From Alphaproteobacteria bacterium (GTDB lineage Bacteria > Pseudomonadota > Alphaproteobacteria > Micavibrionales > Micavibrionaceae), in NCBI GenBank assembly GCA_029880245.1, contig JAOUOR010000005.1, positions 1-49,320 of the forward strand: a stretch of 49,320 nt of DNA. The letters run 5' to 3'. The position numbers and the translations under genes are program-made. Shown one piece after another: positions 25,698 to 34,837 of the stretch. Position 1 is the stretch's first letter. Every line of letters begins with the position of its first letter. Under the pieces are notes generated by a model. It was given only the letters and a program-made list of their open reading frames with translations, was not told the DNA's origin and made no database searches.

Positions 25698-26570
25698 CTA
25701 GGCTTGTTTATTATCACGCATATATTTGATAAAGCCATAGAGATTCTCTGCATCTATGCCATGTAGCATTAGTCGAAACCCTGCCTCGATAGTTGAAAGT
25801 GGCACCATTGGGTGCTTGTTATTCACAAGGCCCATAATCTCCCCCTGATTAAACATGGTTGCCGCATAGACTGCAATAGTTTCATCCAGTTGCAGGGAAT
25901 TACTGGCGCGCTCGAAATCCTCACGAGAGAGCATCAGGGCGAATAAGGGCGTATACAATTCTATTGCACTTTGTAAATCTAGAAAATTGTGCCATTTATT
26001 GGGCACTTCCTCAATCTTGAAATCATGAATGGCAGAAAAATCTATGTCCTTAATCCTGATGGGGGCAATACGTTTGTTTTTCTCTTTAAGGTATTTATTC
26101 AACTCAATTACAAAATTATAAATATTGAGATCATGTTGAACGAAGACGTTATCGCGCAAATCTTCTATTGTTTTAGGCTTGAGTGGGTGAGAGGGAAGCG
26201 TACCTTCAGCCAAGTTATCACCCATAAATTTCAGGACCTGTGATCCCATATTGAAATGTCGCAAGATCAGGTAATTGGCCTCTTTGCTCACGAAATTATG
26301 CATGCCCCAGCATATGGTGCTGTGTAAAGCTCTGGAGGATGTCAATTTCTCGGGTATAAACAAACGGATAAAGCGGAAAACCCCAATAAATAATCTGGCG
26401 AATGGTCTTATAATAGGGAGTAATACACGACGCGAAAAAGACGAGTTATTAATTAAAAGTGCTTCCTTTGCAGTTTGATTGACAAAGGTGCTTTGATCCA
26501 AAGCTAAAGCCATCCATGGGTCAGGATTATCCTTATCATGTTTACTTACATCAAAAGGTATTTCAGACAT
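25698..26570 (-). CDS. Unknown protein of the ketosynthase operon
   Basis: The 290-residue product has a hydrophobic, basic stretch at about residues 49-75 (RRVLLPIIRPFARLFIGVFRFIRLF region) that could be an amphipathic membrane-binding helix, and an otherwise helical soluble body. I do not recognise the family. The start at 26570 (MSEIPFDV) is chosen because GAGGA precedes it by eight bases; it overlaps the heme-oxygenase-like gene by eight bases. This tight coupling suggests that the two proteins act together, but no function can be read from the sequence. Confidence 0.75.
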   Translation of the reverse strand: MSEIPFDVSKHDKDNPDPWMALALDQSTFVNQTAKEALLINNSSFSRRVLLPIIRPFARLFIGVFRFIRLFIPEKLTSSRALHSTICWGMHNFVSKEANYLILRHFNMGSQVLKFMGDNLAEGTLPSHPLKPKTIEDLRDNVFVQHDLNIYNFVIELNKYLKEKNKRIAPIRIKDIDFSAIHDFKIEEVPNKWHNFLDLQSAIELYTPLFALMLSREDFERASNSLQLDETIAVYAATMFNQGEIMGLVNNKHPMVPLSTIEAGFRLMLHGIDAENLYGFIKYMRDNKQA

Positions 26571-27228
26571 TATCGATTTCCTCAAGTTGCAATAAATATA
26601 GGCGTGCAGTTATTTTGGCGGTTTTTATAATCTGTTCTCCCATGTTTTCGATTTCTAAAATACCGGATTTTAGTGCTTCGTCAAATTCTTCCATATGTTC
26701 GTCATCATGCTCGGCATGGTAAATGTAAAAACTGACCTGATCTTCCGTAAGATCAAGCTGTTCCATAATGGCACGACCCCAGCCTCCGGCTTTGTTTTGG
26801 CCCAGCCCTTCGATGATAAACATCGATCCCAGCATATCAAAAGGATTGGGCTGTGAGGCTCTATGAAACATAAAAGCATTCAAGGCTTCAGAACCAATAT
26901 TTTTTGAAGCGTTCTGTATATCTTCATGCGTACCGCCAACAGAAACATAGTTTTTCTCCAACATTTTAAAGTCTTTATGTTCTGTGATACAATGCTGCAT
27001 GAATTTGGAGCGCATTTCGGAATAATGCTCGTCTATGCTGGAGGCTGCTCGCGCAATCCAGCGTCCGCCTTCCACGACTTGCTGGCGATGATTAATTAGC
27101 AGCGTCTTGTAATCTTCAAGTCTGAACTTACCGCGATTAAGCTTGTCGATGATAGGTACCTGATCGAGTTTTGTCTCAAAATCTGTCCAGACCTTGATTA
27201 GCCCTCGCATTACTTCTTCACTTTTCAT
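26563..27228 (-). CDS. Heme-oxygenase-like (iron-containing redox enzyme) protein
   Basis: A 221-residue all-helical protein with the spacing expected of the heme-oxygenase-like di-iron oxidase/oxygenase superfamily (relatives include TenA, PqqC and UndA). Candidate metal ligands are Glu83/His84 (ITEHKDF), Glu140 (MFIIEGLG) and the cluster His171-His174-Asp175-His178 (YHAEHDDEH). Known members oxidise or cleave small carboxylic acids and amino acids. Here the gene is locked between a ketosynthase III (one base apart) and the unknown gene (8-base overlap), so an acyl or acyl-derived substrate is a fair inference. The exact reaction is not known, and a non-iron TenA-like role cannot be excluded. 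Confidence 0.78.
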   Translation of the reverse strand: MKSEEVMRGLIKVWTDFETKLDQVPIIDKLNRGKFRLEDYKTLLINHRQQVVEGGRWIARAASSIDEHYSEMRSKFMQHCITEHKDFKMLEKNYVSVGGTHEDIQNASKNIGSEALNAFMFHRASQPNPFDMLGSMFIIEGLGQNKAGGWGRAIMEQLDLTEDQVSFYIYHAEHDDEHMEEFDEALKSGILEIENMGEQIIKTAKITARLYLLQLEEIDNV

Positions 27229-28341
27229 TTAGATAACCTCCAACATCATTAAACCATTTACACAGCGCCCACTTTCAGGAACATGACATAATATGTTCTG
27301 TCCGGACTTTAGTGTACCGCTATAAAAAAGTTCCTCAAGCATTATAAAAATTGAGGCTGTGCCCGTATTGCCTTTTGAGTATAAATTGCTGAACCATTTA
27401 TTTTCATCAATTAGTGCGCCTGCCTTGTCCAGCAGAGTGACTGCTTCTTCCCGCAGAGAATGAGAAGAATAATGGCTGCATAGATGATCAATGTTATCAG
27501 TAACGATTTTCCCCTGATCAATGAGATCAAGATAATGAAATACCCAAATGGCAATCATTTTATTCAGGACTTTGAAGTTCTGTTTTAAGAAAAGCGCGCC
27601 ATTTTGAACGGCTTCAATCGGATTTCCAAAATTCCCCCAATACATGTTATCGGTTTCTCCTGCGCTCATACATGTGTCGAAGCGATCGGCATAGGAGCGT
27701 ATATCAATCCATTTTATTTTAAGGGAAAGCTGTCGCTCATTGGGTTTTGCTTCTAAAAGTGCTGCACCTGCACCATCTGATAAAGTAAATCTCAAAAAAT
27801 CCGCTTCGAAGGGGAGAGACTTTTGTCCCGAGGCTTTGAGGTAAGGTTCATAAAAGCCGGGGCGGAAATAACGGCTAGCAAACTCACTTCCAGTGACGGC
27901 AGCACATTCATGTTCTCCGCTTCCAAGCTGTAGCCATGCTGATTTTAGTGCCATGATTGAGCTTGCACACACACTTTGAAAATTTGCAATTTCAAGAGGT
28001 GGAATCTTTAGAGCACCATGAATATTCGATGCATGGCCAGGTACAAGAACATCTCCTAAGGTTGAAGATGCTGCGAGATAGCGTATATTTTGGAGACTAA
28101 CTTCCGAGTTTTTTAGTGCGTTTGTAACGGCGTGTGCAGCCATCTGTGCTGAGGAATATTGTGGTGCTCCTTTATCATCAAGAGCGTAATGGCGGGTTTT
28201 GATTTTATTTTGTCTTAGGACAATGGCTTTATTTCGGGATTTTTGACCATTAATTTTGCCAATATAGCTTTCAATGTCCTTATTCGGAACAGGTTTGTTT
28301 GGAAGAAACGCCCCGAGGCCATTAATATAAACATCTCGCAT
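27229..28341 (-). CDS. Ketosynthase III-type condensing enzyme
   Basis: A 370-residue thiolase-fold protein of the FabH/OleA/DarB group. The catalytic triad is intact: Cys125 (FQSVCASSIMALKSA), His290 (DHLCSHYSSH) and Asn325 (SKGNTGTAS). Such enzymes join an acyl-CoA or acyl-ACP to a second acyl or malonyl unit. It is clearly diverged from housekeeping FabH, which is shorter and usually sits beside plsX. With the adjoining hydrolase and heme-oxygenase-like genes it suggests a small fatty-acid-derived product. The stop codon abuts the next start, and the upstream hydrolase ends 15 bases before its ATG. Confidence 0.88.
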   Translation of the reverse strand: MRDVYINGLGAFLPNKPVPNKDIESYIGKINGQKSRNKAIVLRQNKIKTRHYALDDKGAPQYSSAQMAAHAVTNALKNSEVSLQNIRYLAASSTLGDVLVPGHASNIHGALKIPPLEIANFQSVCASSIMALKSAWLQLGSGEHECAAVTGSEFASRYFRPGFYEPYLKASGQKSLPFEADFLRFTLSDGAGAALLEAKPNERQLSLKIKWIDIRSYADRFDTCMSAGETDNMYWGNFGNPIEAVQNGALFLKQNFKVLNKMIAIWVFHYLDLIDQGKIVTDNIDHLCSHYSSHSLREEAVTLLDKAGALIDENKWFSNLYSKGNTGTASIFIMLEELFYSGTLKSGQNILCHVPESGRCVNGLMMLEVI

Positions 28342-28356
28342 AATATGGCCCTGTAT

Positions 28357-29121
28357 TCACTCTTTCACGGTATCGGCAATAATCTTAATGACTTGATGGC
28401 GTCCTTCGGACAGGACGCTATAGTGATCTTGCCCGTCCAGTAAAAACAATTTGCTGTCTTCGATCAAGCGGGAATATCTTTCGCCGAATTCAGGCGGGGT
28501 TTCTGTGTCATTTGTACCATAAATTAAAGTGGTCGGGCATATTACGTTTTGTGCAAGCTTGCTAAGGTCTTCATTCACAGTGCGTACAAAGACTTTGCGG
28601 ATTGGGCCTGCGTTTTTGTAATCGGTGCTGCCAAATCTGGCCATGAGTTTTTCTTTGAAAGCACCTTCGGGTACGAATTTTTTTAGAAATTTAAACAGCT
28701 TGATACGGCAATAGAAATAGATTTCCTTGTGTAAGGGGCGTTTGCGTTTTAAACCAGCGCCAGAAATTAGAATGAGTTTTTGTATTTTATCTGGATATTT
28801 GGTGGCAATGCGAATTCCAACGCGGCAACCAAAAGAATGTCCGATCCAGATAACGGGGGGGAAGTTCATGCTCTCTAGCCATTTAGCTACAAAATCAGCG
28901 TAACTTTGCACGTCCCAATCTTCGGGAGGCTGTGAAGATTCACCAAAACCAGGAAAGTCCAGCATGTAGTGATTGCCTAGAGATTTCAGGCTTTCCATGA
29001 TTTGCAGAAAGGCTTTGTGGTCCTGTCCCCATCCATGGGCCCAGATGATTACCGGCTCTTCTTTTTGAAGCTTATGGTTTTTGTAAGCCAGCTTTATATT
29101 GCCTGAAGTATAAAATTCCAT
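28357..29121 (-). CDS. Alpha/beta hydrolase, first gene of the ketosynthase operon
   Basis: The 254-residue alpha/beta hydrolase has the oxyanion segment AHGWGQDHKAF (residues 28-38), the nucleophile elbow GHSFG with Ser96, Asp205 in YGTNDTETP and His233 in GQDHYS, a full catalytic triad. There is no signal peptide. It could release or cleave the condensation product made by the ketosynthase, as the hydrolase OleB does in olefin pathways, but the substrate is unknown. The start lies 93 bases from the divergent ddl gene, so this intergenic region holds the promoter of the operon. Confidence 0.85.
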   Translation of the reverse strand: MEFYTSGNIKLAYKNHKLQKEEPVIIWAHGWGQDHKAFLQIMESLKSLGNHYMLDFPGFGESSQPPEDWDVQSYADFVAKWLESMNFPPVIWIGHSFGCRVGIRIATKYPDKIQKLILISGAGLKRKRPLHKEIYFYCRIKLFKFLKKFVPEGAFKEKLMARFGSTDYKNAGPIRKVFVRTVNEDLSKLAQNVICPTTLIYGTNDTETPPEFGERYSRLIEDSKLFLLDGQDHYSVLSEGRHQVIKIIADTVKE

Positions 29122-29214
29122 AGCTCAAGCCCTTCTTTCTCTTTTCCGAAGCTTCATTTCATGTTTAAATAAGAGTTCTATATGTGATCACTTTCCTTAT
29201 ACGATGTTATAACC

Positions 29215-30462
29215 ATGTCTCAAACAAAAACTTCGACAAAAGTTTCCGGCCGAAAAAAAATAGCTGTGTTTATAGGTGGGCGTTCGCCCGAACACGATGT
29301 AAGCGTTGTTTCTGGCCTGCAGGTTTATAGTGCCATTGATCGCAGTGCCTATGATCCTTTTATTGTGTATATTAGTACGAATGGGCGCTGGTTCATAGGG
29401 GAGGGGCTGGAAATCCGCGGGAATTATATCCCGAAAGATTTTGGAAAATTTACCGAAGTTACGATGGATATGAACGGGTCCTCAAATAAAGGGATTTTGA
29501 TTCCAAAGGAAAAAGGATTGTTTTCAAAACCCAAGCCTATTGAATTTGATGCGGCTATTCCGGTTTTTCATGGGCTTTATGGCGAGGATGGTAATATTCA
29601 GGGCATGTTCGAATTTGCCAATATTCCTTATGCGGGGATGCGCACTAAGGCGTCGTCTATTCTTATGGATAAGATTACAACAAAATATGTATTGCAAACA
29701 CTTGATATTCCGGTTTTACCTTTTGCCAAGATCAATCGTCCGGAGGATGGCGGGTATTTAGTGCCGGAAGGTAAGCTTGAGGAAATATTAGGGCCTATTG
29801 GCTTCCCATGTATCTTGAAGCCGGCTCATCTTGGAAGCTCGATTGGCGTAGCTAAAGTCAATGATGTAAAGGAAGCCAAAGCCTGTCTTCCGGCTATTTT
29901 CGAATATGATGTGAGCGCAATTGCCGAACCTTTTGTTCCTAATCTGGTGGAATATAATGTGTCAGTCGGGCGTATAAGCGGGGCGCTTAAAACTTCGGCG
30001 ATCGAGCGTCCAAAATCTACTGATGAATTGCTGGATTTTAAGCAGAAATATCTATCGGGTTTCGGTTCCGGAAAAGACGGTGATAAGCTGGGCGGGAATA
30101 AACAATTCTCAGGCCCTGTGAGTGAAGGGATGCTTTCGCTTACTCGTGAGATAAATCCCGATATTCCGTCAGAGTTAGATAGTAATATCCGCAAATGGGC
30201 TTTTGCTATGTTTGAAGCTTTGGATGGAACGGGCGCGCCGCGCATAGATTTTATCGGGAACAGAAAGACAGGTGAAATCTGGATGAACGAGGTCAATCCT
30301 TTGCCCGGCTCTTTTGCTTATTTCCTTTGGGAGGCTGCAGCCGATTCGGTTTTGTTTACTGATTTGATGACATCCTTGATTGAAGAGGCTTTTGCGCAAA
30401 ACCGGAGTATGGTGATTCCGAGCGATCCTGTGCCCAAAGATGCAAGATTGCTCAAGAGGTAA
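29215..30462 (+). CDS. ddl: D-alanine:D-alanine ligase
   Basis: Ddl joins two D-alanines with ATP to make the dipeptide that MurF adds. The ATP-grasp protein has IAVFIGGRSPEHDVSVVSG (N-terminal domain), FHGLYGEDGNIQG, KPAHLGSSIGVAKV and the metal-binding WMNEVNPLPGSFAY. At 415 residues it is longer than E. coli DdlB (306); an insert in the omega-loop region around residues 270-310 (YLSGFGSGKDGDKLGGNKQF) explains part of the excess. The invariant ATP and Mg motifs are intact. It starts the second plus-strand dcw block and ends two bases before ftsQ. Confidence 0.94.
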   Translation: MSQTKTSTKVSGRKKIAVFIGGRSPEHDVSVVSGLQVYSAIDRSAYDPFIVYISTNGRWFIGEGLEIRGNYIPKDFGKFTEVTMDMNGSSNKGILIPKEKGLFSKPKPIEFDAAIPVFHGLYGEDGNIQGMFEFANIPYAGMRTKASSILMDKITTKYVLQTLDIPVLPFAKINRPEDGGYLVPEGKLEEILGPIGFPCILKPAHLGSSIGVAKVNDVKEAKACLPAIFEYDVSAIAEPFVPNLVEYNVSVGRISGALKTSAIERPKSTDELLDFKQKYLSGFGSGKDGDKLGGNKQFSGPVSEGMLSLTREINPDIPSELDSNIRKWAFAMFEALDGTGAPRIDFIGNRKTGEIWMNEVNPLPGSFAYFLWEAAADSVLFTDLMTSLIEEAFAQNRSMVIPSDPVPKDARLLKR

Positions 30463-30463
30463 G

Positions 30464-31336
30464 ATGATGGTGGCAAGAAAACAAACCAAATCAAGGGGAA
30501 CAAGACGTTCTAGCTTAAGACGCTATAAAAGCAGTAAGGGGTTTTTGCGTAACATCTTAAAAAAAGCGGCAGCGATTGTGACTATTATGGTTGCTGTTCT
30601 TTGGTCAGGAGCATGGTTCTTTCTGAGTGATGCTGATGAAAATACTTCGAATTATATTTATGCTTCTGTGATGGATGCTACGGCTAGAGCCGGATTTCGG
30701 GTGGAAAATTTTTTGGTTGAGGGGATAGATCAAACCGATCCGGATTTATTATTAAGTCTTGTGAATATAGGAAAAGGTGATCCTATTTTTATGTTCAATC
30801 CGAAAAATGCCAAGGAACAGATCGGAAAAATTAACTGGGTTAAGGATGTTCATGTGGAGCGGCGCTTGCCCGATACGCTCTTTATAAGTGTAACCGAGAG
30901 GAAGCCTATGGCCTTGTGGCATAATGGTATAAAGCTGGTTTTAATTGATCGAGAAGGAAGTGTTATTGATAATGTCAATCTAAAAGATTTTTCTGATTTG
31001 GTGATGATTAAGGGTGTTGGAGCGCCTGAGAATGTTAAAACTTTGATCGAGGTGATTTCTGCAGAGCCGGAAATTGCGGAAAGGATTGATCACGCCAAAT
31101 ATATTGATAATCGTAGATGGAATTTGCATTTCAAGGACAAGAAACTGGTCAAGATGCCCGAGCAGGATTTGGGTCTGGCATTAAGGCGCTTGGCGCAGAA
31201 GCAGGAAGAAGAAGCAATACTGGATAAAGAGATAACCCTTATTGACCTGCGTGACTCTAAACGTTTTATTGTCCGGACGGAACTTGGTAAAGTGCAAGAA
31301 TATAAAATGTCCTCAGGTGAGGGCGTTTCGCTGTAG
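30464..31336 (+). CDS. ftsQ: Cell division protein FtsQ
   Basis: FtsQ is a bitopic divisome protein that links FtsL/FtsB to the rest of the complex. The 290-residue product has a very basic cytoplasmic start, one membrane helix at about residues 30-52, a POTRA domain (FLVEGIDQTDPDLLLSLV, then GKINWVKDVHVERRLPDTL and SVTERKPMALW) and a C-terminal beta domain. The start is set at the ATG at 30464, just after the ddl stop and with an AGAGG site; the next codon is also ATG. ftsA follows within about 12 bases. Confidence 0.94.
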   Translation: MMVARKQTKSRGTRRSSLRRYKSSKGFLRNILKKAAAIVTIMVAVLWSGAWFFLSDADENTSNYIYASVMDATARAGFRVENFLVEGIDQTDPDLLLSLVNIGKGDPIFMFNPKNAKEQIGKINWVKDVHVERRLPDTLFISVTERKPMALWHNGIKLVLIDREGSVIDNVNLKDFSDLVMIKGVGAPENVKTLIEVISAEPEIAERIDHAKYIDNRRWNLHFKDKKLVKMPEQDLGLALRRLAQKQEEEAILDKEITLIDLRDSKRFIVRTELGKVQEYKMSSGEGVSL

Positions 31337-31348
31337 ATAAAGATTTTG

Positions 31349-32626
31349 ATGATGGTAGAAAAACACTCTTTAAGTCCCAAAGGATCAGTGCTAGCAGCCC
31401 TTGATATTGGCAGTAGCAAAATCTCGTGTTTTATCGGGCGGATGATTGATGATTCCGGTGGGTTTGAGTTGATTGGAGTTGGTAACAGGCCGTCTCAAGG
31501 GATTAAAAACGGTGTGATTGTTGATTTGGATGAAGCCGAAAAATCCATCAGGCAAACAGTCCATTTGGCTGAAAATATGGCGGCAGATGTGATGAAGGGA
31601 TATCCACTTCGTGAAGTCATTGTCAATGTTTCGGGGGTGTGTGCTAAATCATATGGTCACAGGGTTGAAGTCGGGGTGAATGGCCACGAGGTCACAGAAA
31701 ATGATGTGCGTCGCGCTTTAGCCAGCGCCCAGCAAAAGGAGATGAGTGAAGATCTTGAGCTGATTCATACTATCCCAACGTTTTTTACACTGGATGGACA
31801 GGAAGGTATCCGTGATCCGAGGGGTATGGTGGCAGATCATATGAAAGTTGATATTAACCTTGTCACGGGCGACGCAAATATTCTACGCAATGTCGCGAGT
31901 TGTATTGAACGTAGTCATCTGGATATATCTGCTTTATGTGTGAATTCCTATGCGTCGGGGTTATCTTCATTGGTGGATGACGAGGTTGATCTGGGTTGTA
32001 CGGTGATTGATATTGGGGGTGGTACGACATCCTTTGCCGTTTTTCATAGCGGTTATATGATTTTTTGTGATGCATTTGCCATTGGTGGCAAGCATGTGAC
32101 AAATGATATCGCCAAGGGGCTGACGACGTCGATTGAACATGCGGAGCGTCTCAAAACTCTTTATGGGGGCGCAATGGCGTCACACACCGATGAAAGCGAG
32201 ATGATTGATGTGGTCAAACTCGGTGAGGATGAGCGTAGCGGGCATAGTCACGTGCCGCGTTCTTATCTGGTTGGTATTATTCAGCCACGTCTTGAGGAAA
32301 TTTTTGAAATGGTTCGCGCGCGCCTTGATGATAGCGGCCTGACCAATATTATAGGACGCCGTGTTGTTATTACAGGCGGCGGTAGCCAAATTACAGGGAT
32401 TAAGGATCTGGCCGAGCATGTTTTGGATAAGCAAGTTCGTCTGGCTAAACCGATCCGTCTTGACGGTCTGCCCGATGCGGTAAGTGGTCCCGCTTTTTCA
32501 ACCGTTGCCGGATTGCTGATTTACGCGGCTCATCATGCGCATGAAATGCCTGCCGAGATTATGGCACGAGTTGAGCCTGAATCTGTGCTGGAGAGGGCCA
32601 AGCTGTGGCTGCGTGAGAATTGGTAG
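31349..32626 (+). CDS. ftsA: Cell division protein FtsA
   Basis: FtsA is the actin-like ATPase that ties FtsZ filaments to the inner membrane. The product has AALDIGSSKISCFIG (phosphate 1), the 1C/SHS2 domain region (VIVNVSGV), VIDIGGGTTSFAVF (phosphate 2) and VVITGGGSQITGI (adenosine). The C-terminal amphipathic helix needed for membrane binding is visible (ESVLERAKLWLRENW). The ATG at 31349 is followed by a second ATG; a TTG one codon upstream is less likely. Confidence 0.96.
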   Translation: MMVEKHSLSPKGSVLAALDIGSSKISCFIGRMIDDSGGFELIGVGNRPSQGIKNGVIVDLDEAEKSIRQTVHLAENMAADVMKGYPLREVIVNVSGVCAKSYGHRVEVGVNGHEVTENDVRRALASAQQKEMSEDLELIHTIPTFFTLDGQEGIRDPRGMVADHMKVDINLVTGDANILRNVASCIERSHLDISALCVNSYASGLSSLVDDEVDLGCTVIDIGGGTTSFAVFHSGYMIFCDAFAIGGKHVTNDIAKGLTTSIEHAERLKTLYGGAMASHTDESEMIDVVKLGEDERSGHSHVPRSYLVGIIQPRLEEIFEMVRARLDDSGLTNIIGRRVVITGGGSQITGIKDLAEHVLDKQVRLAKPIRLDGLPDAVSGPAFSTVAGLLIYAAHHAHEMPAEIMARVEPESVLERAKLWLRENW

Positions 32627-32834
32627 TAAATCTTCTTATTTATGCACAACACCCTGTGGGTTGTCCGGACATAAATCCGTGAGTCTCTTTTGGGAATTGC
32701 AATAGCAAAAAAACACTATTTTGTCTTTCCTGTGGAAAAATAGGGTGTTGCGGCTTTATCTTCTTTAAAAAAAAAGAGAACACCCATAGACTCAAATTGT
32801 CCTACCACGAACATCCAATTCTAGGGGTTCTAAA
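32627..32834. other. ftsA-ftsZ intergenic region with two hairpins
   Basis: A 208-base gap with a short hairpin at 32646-32664 (ACAAC/GTTGT around CCC-tgt-GGG) and a longer imperfect one at 32712-32749 (AACACTATTTT with AAAATA-gg-GTGTT). Two GANTC words occur (32681, 32789). An independent ftsZ promoter is likely here, but no clear -35/-10 pair stands out. Confidence 0.4.
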
Positions 32835-34640
32835 ATGATCACGAACTTAAAAATACAAAACGAGAATCCGTCAGGGATTCAGCAACTAGCACCGAAGATT
32901 GCCGTTATTGGTATTGGCGGCGCAGGCGGTAATGCCGTCAATAATATGATTTCTTCCAATCTTGAAGGGTGCGAGTTTCTTGTCTGTAATACAGATGCTC
33001 AGGCGTTAAGCGGATCGCTCGCGGATCACAAGGTTCAGCTTGGTGCGAATATCACTGGCGGACTTGGTGCTGGCTCGAAGCCCGAAGTCGGGCAGGCTGC
33101 AGCGGAGGAGTCACTTGAGGATGTTCTTCGTCATCTTGATGGTGCGAATATGGTTTTTGTTACTGCCGGAATGGGTGGTGGTACAGGGACAGGGGCAGCG
33201 CCGGTTATCGCCAAGGCTTGCCGTCAGCAGGGTATTTTGACTGTGGGTGTTGTAACCAAGCCCTTCCATTTTGAAGGTGTACACCGTATGACACAGGCTG
33301 ATAAGGGGATTGAAGAGCTTCAACAATATGTCGATACGCTCATTGTGATCCCAAACCAGAACTTATTCCGCATTGCGAATGAAAAAACAACATTCGCCGA
33401 AGCTTTTAAAATGGCGGATTCTGTGCTGCAATCAGGTGTGCGCGGCGTGACTGATCTTATGGTTCGTCCGGGTCTTGTTAATCTTGATTTTGCCGATATT
33501 CGCACTGCTATGCTCCAAATGGGTAAAGCTATGATGGGGACTGGTGAGGCTTCCGGTGATAAACGTGCCATTGAAGCTGCTGAGGATGCTATTAATAACC
33601 CATTACTTGATGATGTGTCTATGAAGGGCGCGAATGGTGTGATTATCAATGTAACTGGTGGTTATGACATGACTCTGTTCGAGGCCGATGAAGCCTGTAA
33701 CCGTATTCGTGACGAGGTTGATTCAAACGCTAATATTATCTTTGGTGCAACATTCGATGAGAATATGGACGGTATGATGCGTGTGTCTATTGTTGCCACA
33801 GGTATAGAAGGTGAAGGCTCGAAAGGTAAGATATTTGGTGGCGGGTCTTCTTTGGGGAAAGCTATAGAGACCAAGAAGATCGAGGGTTCGAATAGTAATG
33901 AGTCCGAAGTTAAGGCAGAGGTTCAAGCACCCGCTCCTGTCGTAGAAGAGCAGGTCAAGCCAGCTACTCCGCCACAACAGGATCGAGGACTTTATGCGCC
34001 GAGTGGGTTTTCACCTATGGTATCTGTGCCAGCCGATAAAAATTCTGCCCCTCCGCAGTCAGATATTATGCGGAGCTTGTCCGCTAAGGAAACTGTCCAG
34101 AATTTGAAGGCGCCTTCGCCAAAACCGGTAGAAGATACTCGTCAAGTTGTGAAGGCTGAGTCTATGGATATGTTTGCTGCACAGCCAAGAGGGGAGACTT
34201 CTGATAGGATGAGTGTTGAGCCTTTGCGCGGGACAACCTATAAGGATTCCTTTATTCCACCCAGGCCAATGATGCCGGATCAGAGCGTTCCAACCGAGGG
34301 TATCGGTCCACATATTTCGAATTTTCATGCAAAGCATGTTACGGAAGATGTGAGGGAGCCAAGACTTAAGCTGACGCCTCCACGTCTGGCCGCTTCGGGT
34401 GAAAGAGCAAATCGGTCTTCTTCCTTATTTGAGCGGATTACCGGATCTGTACAGCAGCATATTGATAGTCTTCGAGATGAGGGGGCCTTAGTGAAATCCA
34501 AGCCTTTGACTGGTGGTAGGCCGGAAACTGCGGCGCCCTCGCAAAAGAGCCTTAACATAAGCCGGCCGGATGGTTTGAAGTTGGACAATTCTAAGGATGA
34601 TTTGGATATTCCAGCATTCCTAAGGCGTCAAGCGAATTAG
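32835..34640 (+). CDS. ftsZ: Cell division GTPase FtsZ
   Basis: FtsZ polymerises into the division ring. The GTP-binding loop is [14 protein letters not shown] (residues 111-124), and the T7 catalytic loop region is [12 protein letters not shown]. Residues 20-335 form the globular core. A very long linker rich in Pro, Ser and charged residues follows, ending in the conserved peptide [14 protein letters not shown] that binds FtsA and other partners. The 601-residue length is large compared with 383 in E. coli, but long linkers are usual in alphaproteobacteria. AGGGG precedes the ATG, and a strong terminator follows. Confidence 0.97.
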   Translation: MITNLKIQNENPSGIQQLAPKIAVIGIGGAGGNAVNNMISSNLEGCEFLVCNTDAQALSGSLADHKVQLGANITGGLGAGSKPEVGQAAAEESLEDVLRHLDGANMVFVTAGMGGGTGTGAAPVIAKACRQQGILTVGVVTKPFHFEGVHRMTQADKGIEELQQYVDTLIVIPNQNLFRIANEKTTFAEAFKMADSVLQSGVRGVTDLMVRPGLVNLDFADIRTAMLQMGKAMMGTGEASGDKRAIEAAEDAINNPLLDDVSMKGANGVIINVTGGYDMTLFEADEACNRIRDEVDSNANIIFGATFDENMDGMMRVSIVATGIEGEGSKGKIFGGGSSLGKAIETKKIEGSNSNESEVKAEVQAPAPVVEEQVKPATPPQQDRGLYAPSGFSPMVSVPADKNSAPPQSDIMRSLSAKETVQNLKAPSPKPVEDTRQVVKAESMDMFAAQPRGETSDRMSVEPLRGTTYKDSFIPPRPMMPDQSVPTEGIGPHISNFHAKHVTEDVREPRLKLTPPRLAASGERANRSSSLFERITGSVQQHIDSLRDEGALVKSKPLTGGRPETAAPSQKSLNISRPDGLKLDNSKDDLDIPAFLRRQAN

Positions 34641-34686
34641 TTTTTCTTCTGAGTTATAAAGCTGCGTAGAGTTTTTTTGCGTCATT

Positions 34687-34720
34687 GAGGCCCTTAATAG
34701 GGCCTCTTCTTTTTTCTTTC
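34687..34720 (+). terminator. Rho-independent terminator of ftsZ
   Basis: The perfect stem GAGGCCC/GGGCCTC (34687-34706, six-base loop) is followed by a T-rich run TTCTTTTTTC. It ends the dcw transcript before lpxC. Confidence 0.88.
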
Positions 34721-34837
34721 AGTATGTAATAATTTTGTAACAAAATGCAATAAAGCGTGATTTGCTGCTATGCGAAAGCTTTTGTATTATTAGGCTCCGA
34801 ATTATGGCTTTCCACAAACAGGGTCTGGAATATATCT

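Noticed and set aside
32681-32793. Two GANTC sites between ftsA and ftsZ as a sign of CcrM cell-cycle control
   Set aside because: About one such site is expected by chance in 200 bases, so two are not evidence by themselves.
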